In this document: piece by piece, positions 25,507 through 34,873 of the stretch
Layout of the letters: every line of letters begins with the position of its first letter
Numbering within the stretch: the stretch's first letter is position 1
NCBI RefSeq assembly: GCF_050753365.1
Contig: NZ_JBLZFY010000006.1
Span: 31,605-95,604, forward strand
Length of the DNA stretch: 64,000 nucleotides
Origin: Geminocystis sp050753365
GTDB taxonomy: Bacteria > Cyanobacteriota > Cyanobacteriia > Cyanobacteriales > Cyanobacteriaceae
Direction: 5' to 3'
Position numbers and translations under genes: made by a program
Notes under the pieces: model-generated
Seen by the model: only the letters and a program-made list of their open reading frames with translations
Databases searched by the model: none
What the model was told of the DNA's origin: nothing

Positions 25507-27153
25507 TTAAGCTAAACAAGTTGCTAAATCTCGATCGGGAGTGGTAATCGCTTGTAGATTATAAGTATCTGATAACAATTTAAACACATTGGGAGAGATA
25601 AAAGCAGGTAAAGTAGGACCTAAACGAATGTCTTTGATACCTAAATGGAGTAAAGTTAATAAAACCGCCACGGCTTTTTGTTCATACCATGAAATAATCA
25701 TGGATAGGGGTAACTCATTCACTTCCACATTAAAGGCATTAGCTAATCCCAAGGCAATTTGAATGGCAGAATAAGCATCATTACATTGCCCTACATCCAT
25801 TAAACGAGGTAAATCTCCTATTTGCCCTAAGTTTTTGTCAAAAAAGCGGAATTTTCCACAGGCAAGGGTTAAAACTACACAATCTTCGGGTACTTTTTCC
25901 ACAAATTCAGTATAGTAAGTGCGCCCCGGTTTTGCACCATCACAACCTCCTACAAGGAAGAAATGGCGAATTTTGCCTTCTTTGACGGCATCAATGACTT
26001 TATCGGCGACTGTCATCACGGCATTATGGGCAAATCCTGTTAACACTTGACGATATTCGCTTTCTTCGGTAAACCCTTCTAAGGCTAAAGCTTTGTCGAT
26101 TAACGGGGTATAGTCAGGGGTAACTTGATCTTCTGTACTAAAGGCATTAAGATTAGGATAGCCTACAGGTCCTACGGTAAATAGTTTATCTTCATAGTTA
26201 TCATGGGGAGGCATTAAACAATTTGTGGTAACTGCGATCGAACCCGGAAATTTAGCGAAGTCTTTGGTTTGATTTTGCCATGCTGTGCCATAATGTCCAT
26301 AAAGATGGGGATATTTTGCCTTTAACTTAGGATAACCGTGTGCTGGTAATAATTCTCCGTGGGTATAAACGATAATACCTTTATCTTTAGTTTGTTCTAA
26401 AATATGGGCTAGTTGTTTTATGTCATGCCCTGATACTAAAATGGCTTTACCTTTGATATGATTCAAGGGTACTGGGGTTGGAGTGGGATGTCCAAAACTG
26501 CTAGTATGTCCTAAATCTAACAATTCCATCGCCCTTAAATTCATTGCTCCCACTTTGAGCGCGATCGAAACCCATTCTGATAAACTTAAATCATTACGAT
26601 CTAAATCTGTCAAAGTTTGTGCGATAAAATGATAAATCTCTGTATCTTCCTGCCCTAATTCGTAAGCATGGAATGTATAACTAGCTAAACCTTTTACGCC
26701 ATAAAGTACTGTTAATTTTAAGGAAAAAATGTCCACATCACTGGCTTGACTTAAAAAATGTAGGTTCGCATTTTCTCCTTGTTCTGCTAAACTTTCATTA
26801 AAATCAGGTTCAAAGTTACTAATTTTTGACCATTCGATCGAACCTTGAGATAATTCTTGAATTTGGGTTTTCAGGCTTTCCCGTAAATCAAGACATTGAT
26901 GTAAATAAGTTGTAAAGCGCTTAGGATTAAAATTAACATTCGTCATGGTAGCAAAAAGGGTTTCACAGATAAAGACATCCGCTTTATGAGTGGTTATACC
27001 TAATTGTCGAGCTTTGATAACCACTGGTGCTAAACCACGAAGACAATAAACCGTTAAATCTTGAATACTGTTGACTTCTGGACTTTTACCACAAGCCCCA
27101 AATTGATGACAACCATTACCACTAGCTGTTTGTTCGCATTGTTCACAAAACAT
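25507..27153 (-). CDS. hcp: Hybrid cluster protein (hydroxylamine reductase)
   Basis: 548 residues. The N-terminal [4Fe-4S] motif has cysteines at 3, 6, 15 and 21 (C-x2-C-x8-C-x5-C), the spacing of class I enzymes and not of the E. coli class. Hybrid-cluster ligands are in the C-terminal half (VGGCDGAKPGR, LACGKFRF, VGQCNDAYSA). Hcp proteins reduce NO or hydroxylamine and are made under nitrosative or anaerobic conditions. A separate hcr reductase is not adjacent. Divergent from purN with 210 bases between. Confidence 0.93.
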   Translation of the reverse strand: MFCEQCEQTASGNGCHQFGACGKSPEVNSIQDLTVYCLRGLAPVVIKARQLGITTHKADVFICETLFATMTNVNFNPKRFTTYLHQCLDLRESLKTQIQELSQGSIEWSKISNFEPDFNESLAEQGENANLHFLSQASDVDIFSLKLTVLYGVKGLASYTFHAYELGQEDTEIYHFIAQTLTDLDRNDLSLSEWVSIALKVGAMNLRAMELLDLGHTSSFGHPTPTPVPLNHIKGKAILVSGHDIKQLAHILEQTKDKGIIVYTHGELLPAHGYPKLKAKYPHLYGHYGTAWQNQTKDFAKFPGSIAVTTNCLMPPHDNYEDKLFTVGPVGYPNLNAFSTEDQVTPDYTPLIDKALALEGFTEESEYRQVLTGFAHNAVMTVADKVIDAVKEGKIRHFFLVGGCDGAKPGRTYYTEFVEKVPEDCVVLTLACGKFRFFDKNLGQIGDLPRLMDVGQCNDAYSAIQIALGLANAFNVEVNELPLSMIISWYEQKAVAVLLTLLHLGIKDIRLGPTLPAFISPNVFKLLSDTYNLQAITTPDRDLATCLA

Positions 27154-27363
27154 AAGCTAAAATCTCCTTTAAATTCATGGATGAGGATTCAATAATTGCA
27201 TCTTAGTTTGTCAAAAAAGCAATTCTATTCTTTTATCTTAGGGGGTAATTGTGGACTATAGGGCAAAATTTAACAATTATTTTAGACTTTTAACTTTACA
27301 AATAAACTTAATAAAATAATAATTAAAAGTGTATAAAAGTCAAGGTATCAAATAATAATTTTT

Positions 27364-28002
27364 ATGACAAATTCTCCCTATTTAGTTTCCCCTTGTTTGA
27401 CCAAAGAACAATTAGAATTAACAAAAACTGTCAAGTTGGGGGTAATGGCTTCGGGTAGTGGCAGTAATTTTGAAGCGATCGCTCAAGCTATAAATGAGGG
27501 AAGATTAAATGCTAAAATTGAGGTCTTAATTTATAATAATCCTAACGCTAAAGTAAAAGAAAGAGCCTCTCGATTAAATATTCCTTGTGTTTTACTTAAC
27601 CATCGTCACTATAAAACGAGGGAAGCATTAGATCAAGCTATTGTGGAGGTATTTCGATCGAACCAAGTAGAATGGGTTGTTATGGCGGGATGGATGCGCA
27701 TTATTACCCAAGAATTGTTAAACGCCTATCCCCAAAAAGTGATTAATATTCATCCTAGTATTTTACCTAGCTTCAAAGGTATTAACGCCGTAGAACAGGC
27801 TTTGGAGGCAAAAGTCAAGGTGACGGGATGCACAGTGCATTTAGTCGATTTGGAGGTGGATAGTGGTAAAATTTTAATTCAAGCGGTAGTGCCTATTTTA
27901 CCTGATGATACCTCGGATACTCTGCACGATCGAATCCAAGTTCAAGAACATCGTATCATTGTGGAAGGGATTTCGATCGCAGTTCAAGAAAGTCTGGAGT
28001 AA
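27364..28002 (+). CDS. purN: Phosphoribosylglycinamide formyltransferase
   Basis: 212 residues. It transfers a formyl group from 10-formyl-THF to GAR in purine synthesis. The N-terminal GVMASGSGSNFEAIAQ binds the phosphate of GAR. Catalytic Asn and His lie in INIHPSILPSFKG and the Asp in TVHLVDLEVDSG. Length is normal for the folate-dependent enzyme. Monocistronic by position. Confidence 0.94.
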   Translation: MTNSPYLVSPCLTKEQLELTKTVKLGVMASGSGSNFEAIAQAINEGRLNAKIEVLIYNNPNAKVKERASRLNIPCVLLNHRHYKTREALDQAIVEVFRSNQVEWVVMAGWMRIITQELLNAYPQKVINIHPSILPSFKGINAVEQALEAKVKVTGCTVHLVDLEVDSGKILIQAVVPILPDDTSDTLHDRIQVQEHRIIVEGISIAVQESLE

Positions 28003-28037
28003 ACCTGCGTTCGATATAAGATGATGAAGATAAGAGA

Positions 28038-28082
28038 GGGGGAAGAGAGGGAAGAGGGGGAAGAGAGGGAAGAGGGGGAAGA
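28038..28082. repeat. 18-base purine tandem repeat
   Basis: GGGGGAAGAGAGGGAAGA occurs twice head to tail (28038-28055, 28056-28073) with a third partial copy (GGGGGAAGA). It is a strand-asymmetric purine tract between purN and the ABC permease gene. Confidence 0.85.
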
Positions 28083-28194
28083 AAATGTTTTAAAATTTTC
28101 ATTAGACATCTCCAGAAAAGATTTTTTATTGTCTAGTAGTAAAGGCTTCAGCCCTCGTTTTACCAATTATTGGAGAAGTCTAATGCAAACTAAC

Positions 28195-29043
28195 CTAATC
28201 TTTCCAGATAGTTAGTTGAACAGTGACAAGAATTAGAGCAATAATTAATAAAATACTTGTACTAGCGGCGGCATAACCAAAGTTGAATTGGCGAAAGGCT
28301 TGTTCATATATATAGTAGGATAAAATGTTGGTGGAGTTGGAAGGTCCTCCATTGGTTATGATATAAATTTGCTCGAACGATCGAAATGTGAAAATAGCGG
28401 TGGTTATGGTGGCAAATATTAGGGTTGGTTTTAAGGCGGGAAGGGTTATATACCAAAGTTTCGCCCAAAATTTTGCTCCGTCTAATTCGGCGGCTTCGTA
28501 ACGATTTTGAGGAATCGCTTGTAATCCTGCTAAAAAGACGACTAGGTTAAAGCCAATTTGTCGCCATGTGCTGAAAAGAATAATTACTGGCATCGCCCAA
28601 AAGGTACTGTTTAACCATGATATGGGAGTAATATTTAATGATAACAATAGTTGGTTAACAGGTCCGTTGTTTTGAAATAACCAACGAAATCCTAAGCCCA
28701 TAGCGACTAAGGATGTGATACTGGGAATAAAATAGGCGGTGCGAAAAAATCCTTTGAGAATTATTTGTTGGTTGAGGATTATACTTAATAGTAATGGGAT
28801 AATGATACTGGGAATGATAGTTACGATCGAAAAATAAAAGGTATTAAAGATTATCTGTCGGAAGTCTGGATCGATTAGAAGTTTTTTATAATTCAACGAA
28901 CCTACCCATTTTTGAGAGATTAAATTACCATCGGTAAAGCTAAGATAAATCAGATAAAGAATGGGAAAGAAAAGGAAGATAGTTAGTAATATAAGGGCGG
29001 GTGTCAGAAAAATCCATGCTATAAGATTGGGTTGTTTGAACAT
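28195..29043 (-). CDS. Sugar-type ABC transporter permease (MalF/UgpA-like)
   Basis: 282 residues, six membrane helices, and the inner-membrane EAA loop YEAAELDGAKFWAKLWYITLP that docks the ATPase. It belongs to the carbohydrate-uptake family (MalF/UgpA side). The open frame extends 13 codons upstream (MPVFPRNK...) into the dispersed repeat at 29076, so I start at MFKQPNL. No binding protein, second permease or ATPase lies nearby, so it is an orphan subunit and its sugar is unknown. Confidence 0.83.
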   Translation of the reverse strand: MFKQPNLIAWIFLTPALILLTIFLFFPILYLIYLSFTDGNLISQKWVGSLNYKKLLIDPDFRQIIFNTFYFSIVTIIPSIIIPLLLSIILNQQIILKGFFRTAYFIPSITSLVAMGLGFRWLFQNNGPVNQLLLSLNITPISWLNSTFWAMPVIILFSTWRQIGFNLVVFLAGLQAIPQNRYEAAELDGAKFWAKLWYITLPALKPTLIFATITTAIFTFRSFEQIYIITNGGPSNSTNILSYYIYEQAFRQFNFGYAAASTSILLIIALILVTVQLTIWKD

Positions 29044-29056
29044 TTTTAAATTGTGG

Positions 29057-29154
29057 TACTTATTTCTTGGAAACACGGGCAAGATGCCCGTTTTACATAG
29101 TATGATACTTATTTCTTGGAGACACGGGCAAGATGCCCGTTTTACATAGTATGA
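29057..29154. repeat. 49-base tandem duplication carrying CGGGCAAGATGCCCG
   Basis: Two head-to-tail 49-base units (29057-29105, 29106-29154) that differ at a single base. Each holds the inverted repeat CGGGCAAGATGCCCG (29076-29090, 29125-29139). The core is a variant of the ACAGGCATCTTGCCTGT family found at four other places in the window. Confidence 0.88.
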
Positions 29155-29180
29155 TATTTGTTAGGCAAATTAAGGTTTTG

Positions 29181-29208
29181 GAGATTGCTTCGTGCCTCGC
29201 AATGACAA
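29181..29208. repeat. Dispersed repeat GAGATTGCTTCG...CTCGCAATGAC
   Basis: One of several copies of a short imperfect inverted repeat. Others are at 41447, 41528, 46263, 46309, 46383, 54487 and 61075. This one lies just downstream of the coaBC stop codon. Confidence 0.7.
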
Positions 29209-29209
29209 A

Positions 29210-30442
29210 TCACATTTGCAATAGAGAAAAATCAATGATTTGATGAGCTAGGGAGAGTTTTGTTGTTAGTTTTATTATATTCATGTTTCCAGTTCGATCG
29301 AGCCATACTGCTTCATTAGTATCTGTGGCAAAACCTGCGTTATCTTTATCAATGGGATTGGCAACTATGGCATCTAAGTTTTTGCGTTGCAGTTTTTCTT
29401 TAGCAGGGGTGATAATATCTCCTGTTTGCGCGGCAAATCCGATTAATTTCTGATGAGGTTGTTTTATTTCCCCTAATTTAGCCACAATATCATTAACTTG
29501 CTGTAAGGGAAGGCTGGAGGGAAGGGTATTTTTACTTAATTTTTCAGGGGCGTAATGAAGGGGTTTAACATCGGCAACGGCGGCTGACATATAGGTTATA
29601 TCCGCTTGGGAAAAGTTACTTATCATGGCTGTTTCCATTTCTTGCGCTGTGGTAACGGAAATAATGGGCATGGGAGGCAATAGTTTTAATAAGTCAGGGT
29701 GAATATTACCTGCAACGAAAGTAACGTTTCCGCCTCGATAATAACAAGCGTTGGCTAAGGCTATGCCCATTTTACCAGTAGCAGGATTGCCGATAAAGCG
29801 CACAGGATCAAAATATTCTCTGGTGTTACCGCCACTAATTAAGATATTTTTGCCCACTAAATCTCGTTTTCCTTGACTATATATAATAGATTTGATCGAA
29901 CTGATAATTTCTTTTGCTTCTGCCATTCTGCCTTTACCAACTCGATCGCACGCCAATAAACCCGTGTTAGTATGTAAAAGATGATAACGACTATCTTGAG
30001 CTAACTTTTGCCAATTATCCTGTACAGATTTTTGTAACCACATTTCGGTATTCATGGCAGGAGCGACTATAATAGGGCAAATAGAAGCTAATACCGTATT
30101 AGTCAGTAAATTATCTGCTAAACCATGCACTAATTTCCCTAAAGTATTGGCGGTTAAGGGTGCAATGAGGATTAAATCTGCCCATTCTCCTAAAGTAATA
30201 TGTAACGGGCGAGAATAGACGGGTTGCCAAAAATCTCGATCGAGATAGGCTGGTTTTCGAGCTAAAGTAGAAAAAGTTAAGGGTGTCACAAATTTTTGAG
30301 CAGATTCTGTCAAAATAACCTCTAAATTTGCCCCTTGTTGAAATAAATGGGAGACGACTTCACACACTTTATAAGCGGCGATACCTCCTCCCACGCAAAC
30401 TAAAATATTCTTTTGAGTTAAAGAATGATTATGATTCGTCAT
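29210..30442 (-). CDS. coaBC: Bifunctional phosphopantothenoylcysteine decarboxylase / phosphopantothenate-cysteine ligase
   Basis: 410 residues performing two steps of coenzyme A synthesis. The N-terminal flavoprotein domain (CoaC, to about 185) has GGIAAYKVCEV and the PAMNTEMW signature with the active-site Asn. The C-terminal CoaB domain has ISGGNTREYFDPVRFIGNPATGKMG and later VANPIDKDNAGF. The ATG at 30442 lies within the end of the upstream DUF2555 gene (14-base overlap), so translation is probably coupled. An in-frame TTG three codons earlier is less likely. Confidence 0.94.
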   Translation of the reverse strand: MTNHNHSLTQKNILVCVGGGIAAYKVCEVVSHLFQQGANLEVILTESAQKFVTPLTFSTLARKPAYLDRDFWQPVYSRPLHITLGEWADLILIAPLTANTLGKLVHGLADNLLTNTVLASICPIIVAPAMNTEMWLQKSVQDNWQKLAQDSRYHLLHTNTGLLACDRVGKGRMAEAKEIISSIKSIIYSQGKRDLVGKNILISGGNTREYFDPVRFIGNPATGKMGIALANACYYRGGNVTFVAGNIHPDLLKLLPPMPIISVTTAQEMETAMISNFSQADITYMSAAVADVKPLHYAPEKLSKNTLPSSLPLQQVNDIVAKLGEIKQPHQKLIGFAAQTGDIITPAKEKLQRKNLDAIVANPIDKDNAGFATDTNEAVWLDRTGNMNIIKLTTKLSLAHQIIDFSLLQM

Positions 30443-30641
30443 AAGCCTCAATGTCTAAAAGATAAAAATAAGGCTCGACTAAATCTTCTCGATGAAAGGC
30501 GATGGCGCGTAGTAAATGCCAATCTTGTAAACCCTCAAAGGGTGTTTTATAATCATCAAGCTCAAGTCTAGCCGCAATTTCGGCTACTTCATCAGCAGTG
30601 ATGTTGGAATAGTCTTCTTCTTTTAAAGTTAAAGTTGTCAT
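30429..30641 (-). CDS. DUF2555 small cyanobacterial protein
   Basis: 70 residues, soluble and acidic: DVAEIAARLELDDYKTPFEGL-like core followed by WHLLRAIAFHREDLVEPY. It matches what I recall of the cyanobacterial DUF2555 family of unknown function. Its stop overlaps the coaBC start, a translationally coupled pair. Confidence 0.75.
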   Translation of the reverse strand: MTTLTLKEEDYSNITADEVAEIAARLELDDYKTPFEGLQDWHLLRAIAFHREDLVEPYFYLLDIEAYDES

Positions 30642-30819
30642 AGCTTTACCTTCCTCCCCCTAAATAGGAGATAGTTATTTTTACCCCTCTTTGTATTTTA
30701 ACCACTTTTGCTCTGTTAACAATGAATCCTTAACAATAAGTAATTAATTAGTATTTGGTGAATCACTCAGAAAACTATTAAAATCAAAGGGTTTAGGCAC
30801 ATTAAGATAACTGGAAAAC

Positions 30820-30854
30820 TATTATCTATTACCCATTACCTATTACTTATTACC
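30820..30854. repeat. Heptamer array ATTACCY
   Basis: Five degenerate head-to-tail heptamers (ATTATCT, ATTACCC, ATTACCT, ATTACTT, ATTACCA) just downstream of the hflX stop. Confidence 0.75.
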
Positions 30855-30875
30855 AAACTTCACCACAAGACTTTT

Positions 30876-32555
30876 TCAGCAGACTCTAATTAAACGACTA
30901 CGCAAGGTATCAAATCCTAAACGTTGGGTAGCACAAATAAAGACTGCTTGGGGATAATTCTTCTTCGCAGTTTCTAAATGTTCACTATCGGCTCGATCGA
31001 TCTTATTAAATGCGATTAATTCTATAGTAGGAGCTAAAGGCATATCTGCTAAAATTGTTTTCACCGATTTGATATGACTTTCCCAAGCAGGATGAGATAA
31101 ATCCACCACATGAAGTATGGCATCCGCTTCTGTGACTTCTTCTAAAGTGGCACGAAAGGAATCCATTAAGGAAGGAGGCAATTCATGGATAAAACCTACG
31201 GTATCCGTTAATAAAATCGTGCGAGATTCTCCGGTATTTTTGTCCACAATAGTTAGTCGTCTCGTGGTAGGGTCTAAGGTTGCAAATAGTTGATCTGCTG
31301 TATAAACTTGGGAATTAGTTAAGGCGTTAATTAGGGTGGATTTTCCTGCATTGGTATAACCAACTATAGCGACAGAGGGGATTTCCTGTTGTTGTCTTTG
31401 CTGTCGCAGTCTCGATCGATGACTTTGTAACTGATTCACTTCTTGCTGTAATCGAGTAATGCGTTTTTGGATAGCACGTCTTTCTGTTTCTAGTTTAGTC
31501 TCTCCGGGGCCTCTTGTACCAATACCGCCCCCTAATCTTGACATGGCTAAACCTCTACCAGTTAGACGGGGTAACATATATTCTAATTGGGCTAATTCTA
31601 CTTGTAATTTTCCAGCACCTGATTGCGCTCTTTGGGCAAATATATCTAAAATTACTTCAGTTCGATCGACTACTCTCACACCAAATTGTAACTCTAAATT
31701 GCGCACTTGAGCTGGTGATAAATCTCGATCGAATGCTACTAAATTAGCGCCTAGAGTTTGCACTTGTAAAGCAATTTCTTCCACTTTTCCTGCACCCACC
31801 AAAGTTTGAGGATGAGGATTCGCCCTTTTTTGCTCAATGGTAGCTAATACCTTTCCCCCTGCACTATCCACCAATAAGGCTAATTCTTGTAAACTATCTT
31901 GAAACTTTTGTTCTGTCATGCCCGAAGTCATTAAACCCACTAACAATACCCTATCTTGTTGAGAAGATACATCTTGGGCGATAAATTCTCGACTAAATTC
32001 CCTTTCTAAACTATCGACTAAATCCAGAAAATCTTGCTCGGCAATATCTTCAATATTTTGTGGTGCTGAAACATCCCAGTAGGAGTCATCCTCAGAAACA
32101 GGCAATAAATGGGCTAAATAAGCGTCTTCAATAAAACCCGTCGCCCCCCCTCCTTTACGAATTATCCCCCTTCCTGTGAGGGTAAACATCACTAGAGCGT
32201 CTAATCGTTGCCTTGCCATTGCCGTTAAACAAGCCTCGCTTGGTGGTACAGATTTTAAAGAAGTAGCTAAACAACGAATCCCCGATAACCTTTCCGCACC
32301 GTAACGGGGTAATTCCAAGGGCGGAATTTGAGTTTGACGGGGAGTACCTACCCCCACCCGAATCACTTGCCCACGGCGGTTTAAATACACACACACGGGC
32401 TGTTTGAGTTCGGTACTTATCGCTGAAACTCTCTCCGCTAACTCGATGGTGGTGATTCGATCGATGGGAATACGTTGATGATATAGTTTTTGTAATTGTT
32501 TAAGTTGACTAGGTTTTAAACCTTGAAGATTACCGTAAATATTTTCAGTTGTCAT
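30876..32555 (-). CDS. hflX: Ribosome-associated GTPase HflX
   Basis: 559 residues, longer than E. coli HflX because of an N-terminal domain of about 190 residues common in cyanobacterial homologs. The HflX domain has DLSPAQVRNLE and the glycine-rich segment LGGGIGTRGPGETKLETERR. The G domain has G1 GYTNAGKST, G3 DTVGFIHELP and G4 FNKID. The family splits stalled ribosomes under heat or antibiotic stress. The gene stands alone, with a heptamer array past its stop. Confidence 0.93.
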   Translation of the reverse strand: MTTENIYGNLQGLKPSQLKQLQKLYHQRIPIDRITTIELAERVSAISTELKQPVCVYLNRRGQVIRVGVGTPRQTQIPPLELPRYGAERLSGIRCLATSLKSVPPSEACLTAMARQRLDALVMFTLTGRGIIRKGGGATGFIEDAYLAHLLPVSEDDSYWDVSAPQNIEDIAEQDFLDLVDSLEREFSREFIAQDVSSQQDRVLLVGLMTSGMTEQKFQDSLQELALLVDSAGGKVLATIEQKRANPHPQTLVGAGKVEEIALQVQTLGANLVAFDRDLSPAQVRNLELQFGVRVVDRTEVILDIFAQRAQSGAGKLQVELAQLEYMLPRLTGRGLAMSRLGGGIGTRGPGETKLETERRAIQKRITRLQQEVNQLQSHRSRLRQQRQQQEIPSVAIVGYTNAGKSTLINALTNSQVYTADQLFATLDPTTRRLTIVDKNTGESRTILLTDTVGFIHELPPSLMDSFRATLEEVTEADAILHVVDLSHPAWESHIKSVKTILADMPLAPTIELIAFNKIDRADSEHLETAKKNYPQAVFICATQRLGFDTLRSRLIRVC

Positions 32556-32764
32556 TCATCAGAAAAGTTTGAGATGTCAGATTGATAGAAAGTGAACTCA
32601 TCGATCTATACTTTACTACTTTTAGGTAATTTTTCTTAAGTTTACCTATTATGAGCTTTTCTTCATAAAGATAAGTTGATGTTAGTTTGCTTCAAAAAGG
32701 GCAATATTGATTTTATTAAGCTACTATTGGATAATTTACAAATTGATTTTTGAAATAACTAAAA

Positions 32765-34645
32765 ATGCTTGTTTGGAATTTTTTGTTTTTGTTTATTCCT
32801 AAATACAGTGATTTATCTCGATCGAGCCGATGGATAATATTATGTGTTTTGGATACTTTTTTGACTATTGTGTCAATATTGTTAGCTTCAACCCTTTTGT
32901 ATGGTTTTGAAGAAACACTGACATTATTTGAGAGCGGAATGGTATTTATTGTTGGTTATATAATTTTGAAAATTATTGTTTTTTTCCTATTTGGCTTATA
33001 TCGTTCTGTAACTAAATATACTGATGTCAGCTTTCTTTTTTCTCTGAGTAAATCTTTGAGCATGACTACTATTGTGGGGATTATGCTAGTCTATGTTTTA
33101 CATCAAAAATATTTAACATCATCATTAATTATCATAGATGCTTTAATTTGTGTTGTTTTTATTACTGCTTTACGTTTAACCCTTCGATCGATCATAAAAT
33201 TACAATCAAACTTAAGCAAGAAAGAAAATTTAGTTATTTATGGTGCAGGGGCGGCAGGATACCAATTAGCTCAAAGTTTAAAAGAAAATTCTGAATATAG
33301 ATTATTAGCTTTTGTGGACGATAATCCAGAATTACAAGGAAGAGAACTTCTTAACTTTCCTATTTACAGCCCTCACATTTTAGAATCTTTATATCAAAAA
33401 AATCGTTTTAATACCCTCATTTTTGCTATACCCAATTTAAGCGTGGCACGAAAGAAAGAAATCATTAAAGAGTTAGAAAATTTACCCTTAGAATTTAAAA
33501 CCATACCGACTTTTCAAGAATTATTATCAGGAGAGGTTTCAGTTTCTCAAATTAGAAACATCAACATTGCACAACTATTAGGTAGAGAAGAAATTACTCC
33601 CGATGATAGTTTGCTAAAAATCAATATTACTCATAAAGCCGTTTTAGTTACTGGTGCTGGAGGTTCGATCGGTTCTGAATTATGCCGACAAATCATTCAA
33701 CTACGTCCAAAATGTTTAGTCTTATTTGAACTCAATGAATTTGCTCTTTATACCATTGAAATGGAACTAAAGGAGGAGAAATTAGATGTTCCGATATACC
33801 CTTATTTAGGAAATATAACAGATCAATCCTATTTTGAAGATATTTTAAAACACCATCACATTGAAACAGTTTATCATGCGGCAGCTTATAAACACGTTCC
33901 TCTGGTGGAAATGAATCCAGCTATTGGTGTCTATAATAATGTAGCAGGAACATTAATTACCGCTCAAAGTTCGATCGCCTGTGGAGTAAAAAACTTTGTT
34001 CTCATTTCTACGGATAAAGCCGTAAGACCAACCAACGTCATGGGTGCTAGTAAAAGAGTTGCCGAATTACTAATACAGGCTTTAGCCTCTCAAAATAATA
34101 TACCAACAACCTTTGCCATCGTTCGTTTTGGTAATGTGTTAAACAGTAGCGGTTCTGTTATTCCTCGTTTCCGACAACAAATCAATGAAGGAAAACCCAT
34201 AACCCTAACCCATAAAGATATAACCCGTTACTTTATTTCCATACCCGAAGCGGTGAGTTTAGTAATTCAAGCAGGTGCGATGGCAAGGAGGGGGGAAATA
34301 TTTTTATTAGATATGGGCAAACCAGTAAAAATCTACGATTTAGCAGTAAAAATGATAGAATTGAACGGATTAATTCCCCATAAGGATATACCCATTAATA
34401 TAGTAGGTTTAAGACCGGGAGAAAAACTCTATGAAGAATTATTAATCGATGAAGAAAATAGTCGCCCTAGTCAACATCCCCAAATATTTTTTGGCAATGA
34501 ACCAATGATAGCATGGGAAGAACTTAAACCACATTTAGAAAATTTACTTTGTCAATGTCTGGAGAAAAATAGTGAAGCTGTATTAGATAAACTAAAATTT
34601 TTAGTGCCAGAATATCAACCTCAGAGTTTATCAAAGACAACATAA
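32765..34645 (+). CDS. CapD/WbpM-like membrane-bound nucleotide-sugar 4,6-dehydratase
   Basis: 626 residues. Four N-terminal membrane helices (to about 145), a CoA-binding-like Rossmann segment (YGAGAAGYQLAQSL), then an extended SDR catalytic domain starting TGAGGSIGSELCRQI. The family of FlaA1/CapD/WbpM dehydratases makes UDP-4-keto-6-deoxy sugars for capsule or O-antigen. The nucleotide-binding and LRPGEKLYEELL motifs are intact. It lies 228 bases upstream of the Wzc-like gene, with which it forms an exopolysaccharide pair. Confidence 0.88.
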   Translation: MLVWNFLFLFIPKYSDLSRSSRWIILCVLDTFLTIVSILLASTLLYGFEETLTLFESGMVFIVGYIILKIIVFFLFGLYRSVTKYTDVSFLFSLSKSLSMTTIVGIMLVYVLHQKYLTSSLIIIDALICVVFITALRLTLRSIIKLQSNLSKKENLVIYGAGAAGYQLAQSLKENSEYRLLAFVDDNPELQGRELLNFPIYSPHILESLYQKNRFNTLIFAIPNLSVARKKEIIKELENLPLEFKTIPTFQELLSGEVSVSQIRNINIAQLLGREEITPDDSLLKINITHKAVLVTGAGGSIGSELCRQIIQLRPKCLVLFELNEFALYTIEMELKEEKLDVPIYPYLGNITDQSYFEDILKHHHIETVYHAAAYKHVPLVEMNPAIGVYNNVAGTLITAQSSIACGVKNFVLISTDKAVRPTNVMGASKRVAELLIQALASQNNIPTTFAIVRFGNVLNSSGSVIPRFRQQINEGKPITLTHKDITRYFISIPEAVSLVIQAGAMARRGEIFLLDMGKPVKIYDLAVKMIELNGLIPHKDIPINIVGLRPGEKLYEELLIDEENSRPSQHPQIFFGNEPMIAWEELKPHLENLLCQCLEKNSEAVLDKLKFLVPEYQPQSLSKTT

Positions 34646-34873
34646 CTTTCTCTAATATGTTAATAATGATTAAAACTTTCAATGGTTAACAATACTAATA
34701 TCTCCAACATAATCTATTCAAAATGTATAAAATGTTTATTTAATCTAATACCTAACCTGAGTTCGATCGTCCACAAAACGATTATAGATTGTGTCATTCT
34801 CTCCAAAAACAAGATTTTAGCCTGAGCCTTAAGTCCTGTTAACTTTAATGTTTTTACTTTAATTTTTAAAATT

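Noticed and set aside
29044..29082. Extended N terminus of the ABC permease
   Set aside because: The additional 13 codons run into the dispersed CGGGCAAGATGCCCG repeat and do not resemble permease N termini.
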